Shown here piece by piece: positions 22,839-35,300 of a stretch of 64,000 nucleotides of DNA. This DNA is from Strongylocentrotus droebachiensis (Eukaryota > Echinodermata > Echinoidea > Camarodonta > Strongylocentrotidae). The notes beneath the pieces are model-generated. The model was given only the letters and a program-made list of their open reading frames with translations, had not been told where the DNA came from and searched no databases. Every line of letters begins with the position of its first letter. Position 1 is the first letter of the stretch. A program made the translations under genes and the position numbers. The stretch is from the NCBI GenBank assembly GCA_035222895.1, contig JAVYIG010007219.1, positions 1-64,000 on the forward strand. Direction: 5' to 3'.

Positions 22839-23499
22839 TGCGCAAATGCGCAAAGTTCTTTGTGGTATCTCCACGCCGGAATTATACAGGTCAAAGTCTG
22901 GATACACTTCTGAACTAGCACCCACAATAGTTACAGCTGCCTAATCGCACTTGAGCCAAAACAGAAGAAGGAGAAGAAGAAGATGCTGTGGAGTGTCCAG
23001 AAGGGCCCATGTCACCGGGTCCAAACGGCCCATCCCTCGCACAACTACCCGCTACGAAGCGCAACCAATATGCCACCATACACAGCTCGGCAGCAGTTAA
23101 TCCAAATCGCGAATCGTACGGTAGTTGTTCAATTATTAGCTGTAAAAGTTATTATCATATCTATTAAACTTCACAATTGTAAAACATAATCATACACCAC
23201 ACTACACGATCACAAACTTCAATTTCAAATACTTGATTCCTACCTTAAGAGTGAAATATAACCTAAAACATGTCCTATTCCTCAAGAAATATAGATCACC
23301 GTTGCAAAATTGTACAAGATATAAATTTTCGCTGGTACAAAGTTTTGATTTTTCCTACGTACTTCTCCGATTCATTTTTACATTAAAAAATACGCCCAGG
23401 AGCAGCGAAAATTAATGAAAATTTGCTCATGCGCAGTGCAGTGATATGGTTAGAAAATGTTCGCAGAGGGCGAACTATACAAAATGTTCAATAGTCACT

Positions 23500-23660
23500 T
23501 TGTTTACCCGGGGAAGTCAGCATGCTGTTCTTGCCCACCGTACACCTGGGTGAAGAGTGGTCAATGTGTATTAATGTCTTTCCAAAGAACGTTAGTGACG
23601 GGCTGGAATTCGAACCCTTGGATTGAGAGTCGATCCTGACTACATCCTGACTTATGGATC
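23500..23660 (-). mobile_element. Degenerate tRNA-derived SINE fragment
   Basis: The minus strand reads GACTCTCAATCCAAGGGTTC, an anticodon/T-arm-like segment with B box GGTTCGAATTCC (23616-23605). It is followed by a body with GGAAAGACATTAATACACAT and CTTCACCCAGGTG. The head is shortened and partly duplicated (GTCAGGATGTAGTCAGGAT), so no tRNA cloverleaf is possible. Different head and body from the 22.5-kb SINE. Confidence 0.7.
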
Positions 23661-25056
23661 CTGCTGAGTATCGTCGTAGAAGTAGAAGTAGAAGTCATGT
23701 TAATGAACTACCTTACCACAACACTTTCACAGCTCGGGGTGGCGTTACGTTTTTAAAAGTGGATGGGCGGGGGGGGGGGGGGGGTATGATAAAATCATCA
23801 TTAATTGAAACTTTATGGCCTCTTTCTATCTTCACGTATTATCAATTTTGTATGACTAAGGACCCGCACATTCGACTTTTTTGTTTTACACCAGCGTTTT
23901 TTCAATCAGGGTGCCGTAGGTAAAAATAAAGTGCATTTGGAACAACGTCAATTTCATGAAAACAAAGTACAGTATTAGAAACCGCAAACACCATGTTCGT
24001 GTATTGCACTCAAACATCAATGACTGCAGTCGCAAATCTGTGTATTCCGTTTAATTGTCTATACATGCATATGAGTACGAGGCGCGAGGTGGGGGGGGGG
24101 GGGGGTGCTGCAGCATCCACCCCTTGACTTTTAAAGTTCTAATATTCAAGCAACCATCACCTCATCTTCCGGCAGGCACTCATCTAGAGTACTTTTTATA
24201 TTGAAATGATTTTGTTTTGGTTTTTTGCCATGGTAAAGTGACTTGTATCTTACTCGCTCGTTTTAATCGCTTGCCAACAAATTTTGCAAAACAGGTGATT
24301 TCCGGCAATGTGATGCACAAATATTATAACATAACGTACCATAATGTTTTTAAGTATTCATGGATTTATGATCCTTAAAAAACCCTATCATTATCTCTCT
24401 GTACACGATTTGCTATTTATATAGAATAGTAAGCTACAAAAACAAGCCTTTAACTGACGGTCCCCCTGTCCCCTGTTTCATTTTACTTCATTTATTCATT
24501 AATTTTTATTCAAACAAAATACATGTACCCAATTTGTATAAAAATACCAATGCATGAATGAGGAGACGGTTTATAAAGGGCAACAACCTTATCGATGCTG
24601 CCACCGAAAAAGTTATTAGCAACTTGATTTTACCTTTGGGATTTAAGGTTGTCAGGAAACTTACAAATAAAGATGTTTTGTACGGAAGTTATTAATTTGT
24701 AAAACGCCTATGCTTGTATTTCTGTTATTGTCTTATTGACATGAAGAAGCAATAACAGTTTTGAATAAAAATATTTACAAATGTTTTGTGCGTTCTCCCC
24801 CCCCCCCCCCCTCCCCCCTCTTTCTCTCTCTCTCTCTCTCTCCCTCTCCCTTCATAATATTACTGTATATAAAATGAAGAAAAAATGTGTTGTTAAGTGA
24901 CGCAAGAATGCAATTTAAGTTAACTATTCGGCCTTCATGGGTCATGCTGGTTATTTGCATTTTTTTTTTTTTTACATTATCATTTTACTAATTGTATTGA
25001 TGTTACATTCAACATGATTAATAAAACAAATGTGAAATAATCCAACAAAACTCTCC

Positions 25057-25059
<3 letters not shown>

Positions 25060-25133
<74 letters not shown>
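25060..25133. repeat. (CT)n microsatellite
   Basis: About 36 uninterrupted CT dinucleotides, followed by degenerate CTCATGTCTCTCTCATGTCTCT. The true length is likely variable and may be approximate in the assembly. Confidence 0.97.
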
Positions 25134-25135
<2 letters not shown>

Positions 25136-25989
25136 GTCTCTCTCATGTCTCTCGTGTCGCTCACCTCTCTACGTCAGCTATTGCTCCTTGTTTTTTTTTT
25201 TTTTACCTATCTCTCCCTCTCTAGCTGGCTCCAAGCAGTCTCAAGCTCACAAAGAAAGAATGGAGTTGGGGCCGTAAGCGGGGAGGGTTAGTTGCGGGGT
25301 TTGGGCGCTTCATTATAATTTCTACCTACCGGGGAACTTTTTAAAAGGGGGAATTTTTTTAAAGAATGAAAATTGGGTCCTAGGGATGCAAAGTTTGAAG
25401 TGGGCTCTAGCTGGTGTTTGTCGGAGTAGAATGTGCATGAGGGATGTGGGCGGGATGGGTGGGCGGGGCTCGGGCATTCATATTACTACAAGATAACGGG
25501 AAGTTTGTGGGAAGGAGCAATCTCAAGTCAGGCGGGAAAATTTAAAAAGTGTGAAAATTGAGTAATAGGGAAGCAAAGTTTGGTGTGGGTCCTATAGATG
25601 ACGTCTATTGGGGGAGCTTCGGGGGAGGCCGTAACGGTGGTATGGTAAAATTACATAGGCCTACATTAGTCTGCTTGCTATAGGTAAAGGACAAAAAACT
25701 GGCCTGCCCTACCTAGCAACACGTAATGTATGAGATTCGTATTCTTACTATTGAAATGCGATTATTAGTAACAGGTCAATGATATTTGTAATGAGGCACT
25801 CAACAAAGATTTATGCATGGATTTGACTACATTACGAAAATGGACTATTATTGCCGAGAAGAAATACCTAGTGGCCCACAAAGACACGCATAGAGCTCCA
25901 TTCAGTCATTTGTTTCTTTATTAATCTACTTATTCTGATAGCTATTGATCTCATGTATATTGGATGCTCTGCTTCAAATTCAATCAAGA

Positions 25990-26280
25990 AAGGGTGTAAA
26001 TAGAGGGAGGAGGAAGAGGAGAAGAAGAAGGAGATGAAGAAATGGGGAGGAGGCAAAGTGACAGGATGCGAGAAGGAGGAAGAGAAGAAAGGGAGAAGAA
26101 TCGGGAAAGAACAAGGATGAGGAGAAAGAGTTAAGATGTTATGCATACACAAGAGAGGAAACCGAATAATTACTGAGATGCGAGGGAGAAGGATGATGAC
26201 TCGGATGAGAATTAGAAAAAATGGGATCGAATGAGAGAAGGACAAATCTGCGGAGAATGAAATAGGGGATAAAATAATGG
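25990..26280. repeat. Purine-rich (GGA/GAA) tract
   Basis: About 290 bases of nearly pure A/G on the plus strand with GGAGGA, GAAGAAG and GAGAAGG motifs in no fixed period. It yields long spurious minus-strand frames rich in Ser, Pro and Phe. Confidence 0.8.
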
Positions 26281-28447
26281 AAAGAGAAGCAATGGTGGAT
26301 CAAAAAAGTAATAATTATTCTTCAAACTTTTGTAATCTTAACGAACAAGTATTAGCTCTATGATATTCGATTATTCATGATCTAACGATTTATTTATTTT
26401 ATTCTTTTCCAAAATTTTGAAATAATTTATGTGTAATGAAGTTACACCTCCACGAAGAATAAAAGAACTAATTGACTGGAATTATGCAATGCATGGACTG
26501 AGACGAGCTTTAGATAACTGGAAAGATTGTATTACATGTCAGAAAGACATATATTTCTTCAACTTAAATAATATCGAATCAATTTTAAACTTTAATTTTC
26601 AATTATCATAATTTATGAACACCATTCCTTTAATTGATCAAAGCCTCATATCATTTTTTCTATTATAAATCTTCACTCGACAAAGGACATGTTTATCAAA
26701 AAACAAGAAAGCACACTTTCGTATATATAGTAATGTAAGATTTTATTTCATAAAGTCAAGTTTGCAAACTGTAAAATGTCATATTCCTCACCAAAACCTA
26801 GATGATAATCAATTAATAAAAAATAAAATCTGCTCACAATTCATACAAAGATATAATGTTTTCTGAATACAAATATGGTAGATATTATAAAGGTACTTTT
26901 TCAAAAGTTTTGTTGATGTTTATCTTTCAAACTGGTATCACTTTGACAGATCACTATAAAAATATATGTCAGTTTTCGTTGTGCGTTCCCCCACCATTGC
27001 ATGTCGGTTATAATCATCCAGTGAAAAAATGCATAATTCAGTTGTACACCTCTGTTTTTTAGTACGGGATTAAGAAAAACCATGGCGTCAATTTTCACTA
27101 GGTTGTGACGTTCCATCACTTTTGACGTCTTCATGAAGTTAGTAAAATCTAGTCACTCAGCACACTTTGTAGGACAGTGACGGATTACGGGAAAAGGGGT
27201 ATGACCCCCACCCCTCCCTTCCAAATTGTAAAACATTAGGGGGGGAAGGGATACAATGAATATATACGATTGCTTTTCCAAGTTTTTAAAGATTTGATTG
27301 TTAATCGGGTTACCCTCTTAGCGCCCTCTATGAGAAGTACTATAAGTATAAGTAAAAGCAAATGACCAATCAATATGTACCAGACATAACATGACCTTTC
27401 ATTATTTACATTTGAAGCAAACAATAATACTCTTTGAATGGACATTATGATGTCACTGATCATATTCATATCCTGAATTCAAATCATCTCATCGACTTGA
27501 TATAAACGGGTATATACTCTCTTCAAAGTTCAGTATACACGCCATAGTAGTATACCTAGTCATCCTTGCAGACCAATATCATTGTTTCTATTACTATTTA
27601 TTTCGGAATTTCCACCAACCATAATATCAAAAAGTTGTTTAATTCATATCAAAATTGAACATTAGACTGGAAGATGTGACTTTTAATCATAATCATATTA
27701 TGGACCAACAAGCGATGTCATTCTTGTTGCATTTTCCAAATTAAATAACATATTATACAGAGGTAGATCCTAAATGATTGGTTATCAAGGATTTCACCAG
27801 TGGCAATCCTTTTTTTAACCAACACTGTGTTGCGTCTAGAAAACCGTCTCCATTGTAAAACGTGTAACGGTTGAAACTAAGAGCACAGTAAAGTACTGTA
27901 CATTGTTCAGAGTATCATGCAGATTAACTTCTCACAATTCATCGAATTTAACGCGGAAAGAGGAAACATCTTGATATCAATATCATTTCCTAAGTAATAA
28001 AAAAACCTAGCAAGTATGGAAGATTATATCAAATGGACCACTTCAAAGTAAAGCAAATATATAAATATTTGATCTTTAACGTATTGAGTCTGACAAATCA
28101 TCAGACAAACATTATCACATAATAAATCACCTTTAAAAAATATAAAATTGCTCAGTAAAATTGTACTCATTAATAACAAATGTTGATTGAGAACACAATA
28201 CGGTTTTCCTCATGCAATTTAATACATAAATGAGAAGGAAGAAAAAAAACATTACACTCGGTTTAAGAATTAGATTTATGAACCATATTCTTGCCCAATA
28301 ACGACGCGAGGAAGACAATTAAAAACATTAACAAAACTAGAATTTGTCTCCATTCGTCAAAAATGCCGAACTACTAAAACAATTTTAAATGTGAAATATA
28401 CGATGCCTCCATGTCCATGTCACATGTTTTGCACTAAATCTGTCATC

Positions 28448-28453
28448 TTTATT
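28448..28453 (-). terminator. Candidate FAM167 polyadenylation signal
   Basis: AATAAA on the minus strand, the first canonical signal after the FAM167 stop, 732 bases downstream of it. This would give a 3' UTR of roughly 750 bases. No transcript data. Confidence 0.3.
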
Positions 28454-28604
28454 CGTACTGGGTAAATTTTTGATAGATACAAAGGCAATTATTAGAATAA
28501 AAAAATACCCATCGAGTTTAAGTAAAATGTGATTGGAACTATTTTCGGTCTAGGCACTGTGTGGGATATCCAAGCAGACAGACAACCCACGGGGCCGACA
28601 CGTT

Positions 28605-28652
28605 GGTCTGTGCATGGGCCTTCTGATAACTTTTCAGAAGGTTCTCTAGACC
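28605..28652. other. 48-base hairpin in the likely FAM167 3' UTR
   Basis: CCTTCTGA and TCAGAAGG form an 8-bp perfect stem with a TAACTTT loop. After an internal loop, GGTCT and AGACC pair again further out. It lies between the FAM167 stop and the candidate poly(A) signal. It could be a 3' UTR structure; it is too short and interrupted to call a microRNA precursor. Confidence 0.4.
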
Positions 28653-29184
28653 GGCATTGTCGGTCTCGCAAATGGGCGTATATAGGCGCACTGTGTCATG
28701 CTGTTGAATATTCAAAGTAGATATCGCCAACATTTGCACATAGTACCATATTTTGTTTCAGGTGATTTAGAGAAGGACTCCGCTGTTAAGACAACAGAAT
28801 GTTGGTTCGTAGAGGAATCTTGATGATTTTTAGGGTCAGGAAAGTTATGATTACTTATTAAAATCTTCGTCCATTAGAAGAGCGCTAAAATGGAAAAGTA
28901 CATTATTATCAGTATAATGTTCGTTTCCCGGTACCCTCCTTTCTGTCTCCATGTCTCTGATGTTGGAAGATCCATTACAAGTTATCTCATAACGAAAAGG
29001 CATTCCTACGCTTTATATTAATCCAAGGTTACCGTAAAGTTTCTTCCATTTTCATTACTATCATTTTCTGACAATCTATATGGCATTTCATTCATGGCAG
29101 GCAAGCAGGCAGTGCAACTCGGTCATTATTGCAATAAAAGTCACGTGACCAAACACGCCTGCAGGTCAGCCAATCGTAACCCGG

Positions 29185-29457
29185 CTATCGTAATGAGAAT
29201 CTCCGACTGTTCAAATTCATCCGGGTCACCCCAATGTCTTTCAATGGATCCTCCCCGATTGGGTAGAAGTTATTGTTCATTGGCAAATCAAAGAGCGCGC
29301 TCTTGAGTTCCGAACTCTCCTCCACCAAGGTGTAGCGGGCGTCCTCTATCAACTCCCGATGATCGTCACTGGTTTTCTGGAGTTTGAGCGCCTGTATCTC
29401 ACCCCGGAGCTTCATGAGTTGCATGGCCAATTGGTGATCCTGTGTCTTCATTGCAAT
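29185..29457 (-). CDS. FAM167 family protein, coding exon 2 (C-terminal part)
   Basis: This 273-base exon encodes residues 127-216 and the TAG stop. A strong acceptor precedes it (TTTTCTCCCCCCAG). The frame opens IAMKTQDHQLAMQLMKLRGE, which aligns with [20 protein letters not shown] of human FAM167A. It closes IGVTRMNLNSRRFSLR, almost identical to the human C-terminus IGVTKMNINSRRFSLC. Residues 127-160 look like an amphipathic coiled coil. The exact match of family landmarks at both ends makes the identification secure. The biochemical role is poorly known: the human protein (DIORA1) is linked genetically to autoimmune disease and has been reported to activate non-canonical NF-kB signalling. 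Function in this animal is unknown. Confidence 0.95.
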   Translation of the reverse strand: MAMKTQDHQLAMQLMKLRGEIQALKLQKTSDDHRELIEDARYTLVEESSELKSALFDLPMNNNFYPIGEDPLKDIGVTRMNLNSRRFSLR

Positions 29458-29782
29458 CTGGGGGGGAGAAAACAAAGTATAAGAGAGGGAAAGTAGTTAT
29501 TAATTAGATCCTTTGATCCTCTGTTCTCTCTTCTTTCCTCTTCCATATCTATACAAAAGACACCACTATGCTTCAACTTTTCTTCATCGTTTTCTCCATT
29601 TTTTATTTGAAGCCGTTCATAATATCTCTCGTTTTATCTTCCTGAATTTTGTGTCCCCTTCACTGATGCTTTCCCCTTTATTCCTCTCCATACCCTTTTC
29701 TACTGATCACAATGAGCGGCATAGCCACAGAAAGTCGGATGCATGCCCCAATAGAAAATGTGGAAAGAAAAACAAAGAAAGA

Positions 29783-29783
29783 G

Positions 29784-29828
<45 letters not shown>

Positions 29829-29841
29829 GGGGGGGGGGGGG
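29783..29841. repeat. (GA)n microsatellite followed by G run
   Basis: About 40 bases of GA repeats directly joined to GGTGGGGGGGGG. Lies 0.3 kb upstream (transcript sense) of the FAM167 exon 2 acceptor, inside the intron. Confidence 0.95.
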
Positions 29842-31784
29842 TGAGGATAAAAGAACCAGAAAAGGGGTTAGGATATATTCCTGCACCCTCCCTCAAAAAT
29901 CGATGGCCTTGTTAATGCCCGAGAACTTTAGTACGCGTACTATCAATTTATTCTAAGTTGAGTAGGTAAAAGTTGGATACGGAACTTATATTGAAAAACA
30001 CAATTGACTGCTTTATTCGGCCTGCTTAATTATGAGAGCACTGTAGCACATTCCAAAATGACTTCTCTAACAGGCATCAATACTAATCTTGTAGTAGTAC
30101 AAAACATAAATATTGGTAATCCTCGAAAGTCTGGCATTCGTGTTGACATAACACTATCAAAATGATGAATGTATTTGGAGCATTGTTAGTCTTTGCCCTT
30201 AAGCGTTTCAACCTATTGAACTTCATTTGTTACGCATAGAAATGAGAAGAATAATCAGGGGCTGGTAGAAATTACTTTTCAGATCATGCTTGTCAGACAT
30301 TGTTTATCATTGTGAAACGGGGATTTCTGGGTTTCATCCCGGATCTCTCAAAACAGAGATTGCACATAAAATGTATGTGATTCATTTTGGCAGGAGAATA
30401 GACAACATAAACACAAAATATTATTGCTAGAATGCACTTTACACCTTCAAAAGTATTTAAAACGTCCCTTTCTGCAGAAAAAACTGATATAACATTTGAG
30501 CAGCGTTTAAAAGACCTCAATGAACAATTACATTATTAAATAATGCACTGCAAAATCAGATCAGCAGAAGGAAAAGAGCAAAACTATAGAATAATATTAC
30601 TAAAGAAAAAAAATAGATGAAGGAAGAAGGAAGTACAACTATTACAAAAAGAGACGTTACGACCATGGAGGAAATATGTTTCAAAATATTGTGGCAACCA
30701 TAATGGTGACTATGAATAAGACAAAATATTCTTTATCAAAGCGAAATATGATCATATACATGTATGCGTGTGGGTGTGTGAGCAGAGTAGCAGACAAAAC
30801 GAAAATATTCCGAGGGATTATTCCATCTAGCTTCAACAATACACCTGCAGTTTAGCCCCGTAAACCTCAACCTCTGAATACGTGTCATTCAACACGTATC
30901 ACATTCATGCTGAAAAACAACTACCCTATGGTGAAAATAAAGCAACAGCACCCCAAAATGTATTTGACCCCGGGGACCCCTCCTGGTTGACCCGCTTTGC
31001 CCCCTACACGGGGGTTCATATTCCGTTTCCCAGTGGTAGAGGGGTGCAGGGGGCGTTCGGTATTGTGGAAGTTGGTTCCCTTTTCACTTATCGTTTAGAT
31101 CAACGCGTTACTCGCGTGAGACTGTGGAAACGCATTCCGATAGAGTATTGAATAAATATAGAAATATGCGATAAATGTATAGGCTCTGCCAAGGTGAAAG
31201 ATAATTCAAGACAAATGTCATAAATATCCCGACCATGTTGGAAATTTATAAATGCAATGATTGGTGATTGATTGATGATTGATTAGTTGATTTATTAAAT
31301 TTGTTTTTATTTATATATATATATTCACCTAGAATCTGAACTGAGATCTGAGAAAGCAATGGATATGTATGATTGTAACAGCACAAATAATGGGAACTAT
31401 AGCTGCTATAATTATGCTCCGTTTAGAAAGACACTTTCGTACTGACTGAGTCTCGATTTGACTTTATTTGGAAATTCGAATTTGAAAGCAAATCATTTTT
31501 CTCTCAAAAGAATACATACCCATTTGAGAAAGAGTAATTAAATGATAATAATGTATACCTGGGCCGAGATCAAAGTTCATTGCCTATGACGAGGTTGTGA
31601 TATCCCTTAATCTGACAGCAGGATTATCAACCTAACCCAATATAAAGCCTTCGATTGTTCTGAAATCGAATAATTACATTTTTTCTGAATGACGATGAAC
31701 CATGTCTTATGCGTAACCTGTTCATACTCTTTAGGCCAGGGTTCAATTTTCTTCTTTCAACTGGCAAAAATGATCGTTTCTGAA

Positions 31785-31877
31785 GTGGCGTAGCTATAAT
31801 GGCATTATTGGGGAACATGCTCCCAATGGTTGAAAAAAGGGAGAAGAAGAAGAGGAAGAGGAAGAAGAGGAAGAAGA

Positions 31878-31919
<42 letters not shown>

Positions 31920-32071
31920 GGGGAGAGAGGGGAGATAGGGGAAGAGAGAGGAAGAGAGAGAGAGAGAGAGATAGAAAGAGGTTTGTGCATGCGGGTGTGT
32001 GCTTGTGAGAGAGGATTGTGTTTGTAGAGAGAGCGATTGAGAGAAAGAGAGAGAGGGAGAGAGAGAGAGAA

Positions 32072-32103
<32 letters not shown>

Positions 32104-32305
32104 GGGGGAGAGAGAAAAAGAGAGAGAGAGAGAGGGGAGGAAGGGAGGGAGGGAGAGGCACACATGTAAAAGAAGATCATAGAACCCTCTTCCACACCCT
32201 CCCTATTGGTTGCCTTGTTACTGCGAATGTCATCTTCATAGTGAGACAAAAGTAGTGCCCCCATGGGGCTCCGGTCACCTAAAAGCCCGGACCCCGCTTT
32301 GCCAC
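31785..32305. mobile_element. Possible degenerate MITE containing a GA tract
   Basis: The left edge reads GTGGCGTAGC and the right edge, on the other strand, GTGGCAAAGC: inverted, 8 of 10 matching. GTGGCGTAGC-type tips occur on G/C-tract elements in this window. No target-site duplication was found, and the interior is dominated by the GA microsatellite, so the call is weak. Confidence 0.3.
31838..32157. repeat. GA-rich microsatellite, ~320 bp
   Basis: Mixed GAA, GA and GGGA repeats on the plus strand with a short non-repetitive break near 31981-32030 (GTTTGTGCATGCGGGTGTGTG). All overlapping frames of 65-192 codons on both strands are low-complexity translations of this tract. Confidence 0.97.
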
Positions 32306-35300
32306 TGTATTCTGTATGTAAAGTTTTCCAATACAGCGTTACACCTATAGAGATGACATTTACATGCTGCATAAGGCAAGATACGAAAATATCGATCTTT
32401 AATTTGACTGATAATAAATGCTTAATCTCTTTTCAAATCATTACGCACCACGACAAAATAGGGATGATTTTTGCAACGAATTAACTCTTTTTTTCCTATA
32501 TCTCAAGGATGTTGTACAAAATAATGGTAGCCCTAAAAATCAACAGGACGTAAGTTGCAGACACCTCATCTCTCATGAACTTCCGTTTGTTCATGTGACT
32601 TTCATGTCACATCACATACTGTACTTCATAGTTCATACTCCTGAACACCAGGGAAAAAATATGGACAAGTACATGTACATGCGTCTTCAGTAACCATTAT
32701 GTCATTTCTTTATAAAGTTCTGAAATATACAAATCGACTGCGAGTCGACTATCAATACGGAAGTAGTACATCATGGCATGCACAGAAGATGAATGAACTG
32801 TATCTCATTATGATCAAACAGTGGTCGCAAACAGAAAGCAGTCGCACTGAAGATAAATAGAGCGTGAATCAATGGAAATGTTCGAAAAATATTTTGATGT
32901 GCATGCTAAGCAGGACGTGTAAGATTAAAAGTAATGCGCATGACATTAAAAGCTCGTGTCTCATGAATGTAACAATATCAGTGAGAATCTAAGATACTGT
33001 CAGAATTTCCGTAGGCGGATTCACAAAGACAGAACACAACAACGCCCCGTTCCCCCTGTCATTCAAACAAACACTAATATTTCGAATATTGCCGCCCCAG
33101 GGTCCGCCTTTGAATTAGCATCATGTTTTGAAACAGTTTGTTTAAAACTGGAATGGGTGAAATCCCTTGTCTTTAGAACTAATGCTCGATTCATCTTCAA
33201 TTCTTGAAAACAGCTACACTCACTATTTTGATGTAAAGATATAAATCAATAAGTTTACTCTTCATAGAATAACGGTATGGCCTTCTTTTTGAAGCCGTAT
33301 TGATCGTGAATATTATAGAGGTATGCATATTTTGCAATAACATCGCAATCTAATCTTAATTTGAAAATCAATTTTGTAGTTTTATGTCGAGACATAATGA
33401 TCGTATAATTGATTTCCATCATTGCATTGTAATGTTAGTTATGTTTGGTTACACACTTCACCAACTACTGGTTATTTAATTTTGCTGCGTCAACCTTTTT
33501 TGAAGCAAGAATTCTTTAAACTATCATAGCTAGAATCTTCATATGTTCCTACAGATATCATCGCTCGATCAATATTCATCAGCGTGTGAAAACAAGCAGA
33601 AAGCGATGGTAAATGACTTGTTTTTGCAATCACTTTCATGCTTGGGTCCACGTTGGAAACCGCCGAGAGTCTGATTAGAGTAATGAAGCGTTGAAGCTAG
33701 ACGTGACTGGCTTTCTTTCCAAGATGTTCAAGTTCGATATAGGAGTGGGTGGTCGTACTTACATCTTAAGGTTTATTAGAAGCTTTACAAGGAGGAAGGA
33801 TGGGAAGGTTGAAGGATTGGAAGTGGCCATGAACGAAAACTGCATGGCTTCTTCTTCCTATATAGCCTTCAGAGGGTTGCAATAATATAGATTATCTGAT
33901 ATAAAATCACTTTCCGCCAAAAAGTGTAGTCGTGGGAGCGATGGGGGGGGGGGGGGGGGGGCTGGAGGAGAAGGGCATTGTTGAATTAAATTTTTTAATC
34001 AACATTCAAACGCATGGGTCAAGGATAGAAAACCTTTTTTCATAATGGCATACAAGCACTATATAACATGCTGTTAAAAGTGTACATAAACACTTCTTTG
34101 AAAATGTTGTCAATTATTGTCAATTAACACCATAACCAAAGAGGATTCAATAGATTATGTAATATTAATTCGACTTGTTGTGAACAATGTCTGCCAAAGA
34201 TCCATGCCATTTAGTCATTAAAATAATATAAGAATTTCAGCAGCTTATTACAAAAGTAGAAGTGTAAAAATCACGTTCTTTTCCGTGTCCCTTTCGTCCC
34301 CAGTAACGGCAAACACGAGCAGCAGCCAAGTCGGATCTGTGCAGGCTCTCGATTAGATTGTATCCCCCTATTTACTCATTATTATTGATTGTTGAAATGT
34401 AAATGTATGGTAGTTGTTTTAACTGATGATAATGAAGTTAATCCATTTCTTCCCAAGTCCCTCTTTTTCCTTCCATAATTATATGAGAAACCGATATCAT
34501 AGGTATAATCATTGACTCTACAACATATCTTTGTTATTTTTCAAACAAGCCACATTCATCAGCACTATTATAGCAGTGCATCACGACTATAAATCACAAG
34601 CATTTGTGGCTACCTGTAAATGCCATGCAGTAGGCTTCAATAAACATGGTCACGTTTAATGGCGTCTCTTTATAAATCATTAGACGTTCGCGCCAGATCT
34701 ACAAGAGCATTACCCCCTCTTTGGAGTCCCCATGCCATCTCCTCTCACGGATCGACACCCATCGCACGCCTCTCCTGCTCCTCATCCTTAATACCCCAGG
34801 CTAGTGCTCATGTCTGTGAAGGGATATCCTCCAGTTTTGCCTAGTTACCATGGTGATAAGCATCTCGTGCCTTGTCTGTCAGTCGTCCTCCTTAAACTCC
34901 TCTAAGGTTTATTTTAAGTTCAAATTAAAGAGACAAATGAGTCCAAAGGTATTTATATAGCTGAATGCGTATGTTATCGATATTTTTTTCTTACGAAAAG
35001 TTACCATGTTAAGTTCAGGCATATTACGAACAACCCCCTCCCCCTTTACAACATGGAAACCTTCCTATTCCCCACCAGTATCATGTCTTCCATTTTCCTT
35101 CCCACATTAAACGACCACGCATGAGAGAGGCAGCCCTGTGGTGAGTGATTTTTATTTCGCCCCGAATCAATTAGCCGTAACGTGTCAACATAATGATGCA
35201 GACACCGTGATGATGTATGATGTCTTTAAAGAGAGAACGAGGCGGGTGTTTTCTCAATTTTGCTCATCAGCACGAAAATATCTCAGCACTGCACTACTGA

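Larger units (their letters stand above)
23700..28447. other. Noncoding stretch left of FAM167
   Basis: No exon recognised; the longest frame (125 codons, minus, 25868-26245) is the complement of purine-rich DNA. Contents: G tracts at about 23768-23783 and 24090-24106, a C/CT tract at 24796-24846, a long CT run at 25060-25133, and GA-rich sequence at 25990-26280. The part nearest FAM167 contains no obvious regulatory element apart from the sites listed separately. Confidence 0.5.

Noticed and set aside
25868-26245. 125-codon minus-strand frame
   Set aside because: Complement of a purine-rich tract; low-complexity Ser/Pro/Phe composition.
28529-28739. Overlapping 63- and 66-codon frames on both strands
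   Set aside because: They cover the hairpin in the likely FAM167 3' UTR; openness on both strands is due to local GC composition.
29513-29956. 147-codon plus-strand frame
   Set aside because: It spans a GA tract and G run in the FAM167 intron; no domain, opposite strand to the gene.
31627-32372. Frames of 118-192 codons on both strands
   Set aside because: They translate a GA/CT microsatellite into Ser/Leu or Arg/Glu runs; no complex sequence of protein type.
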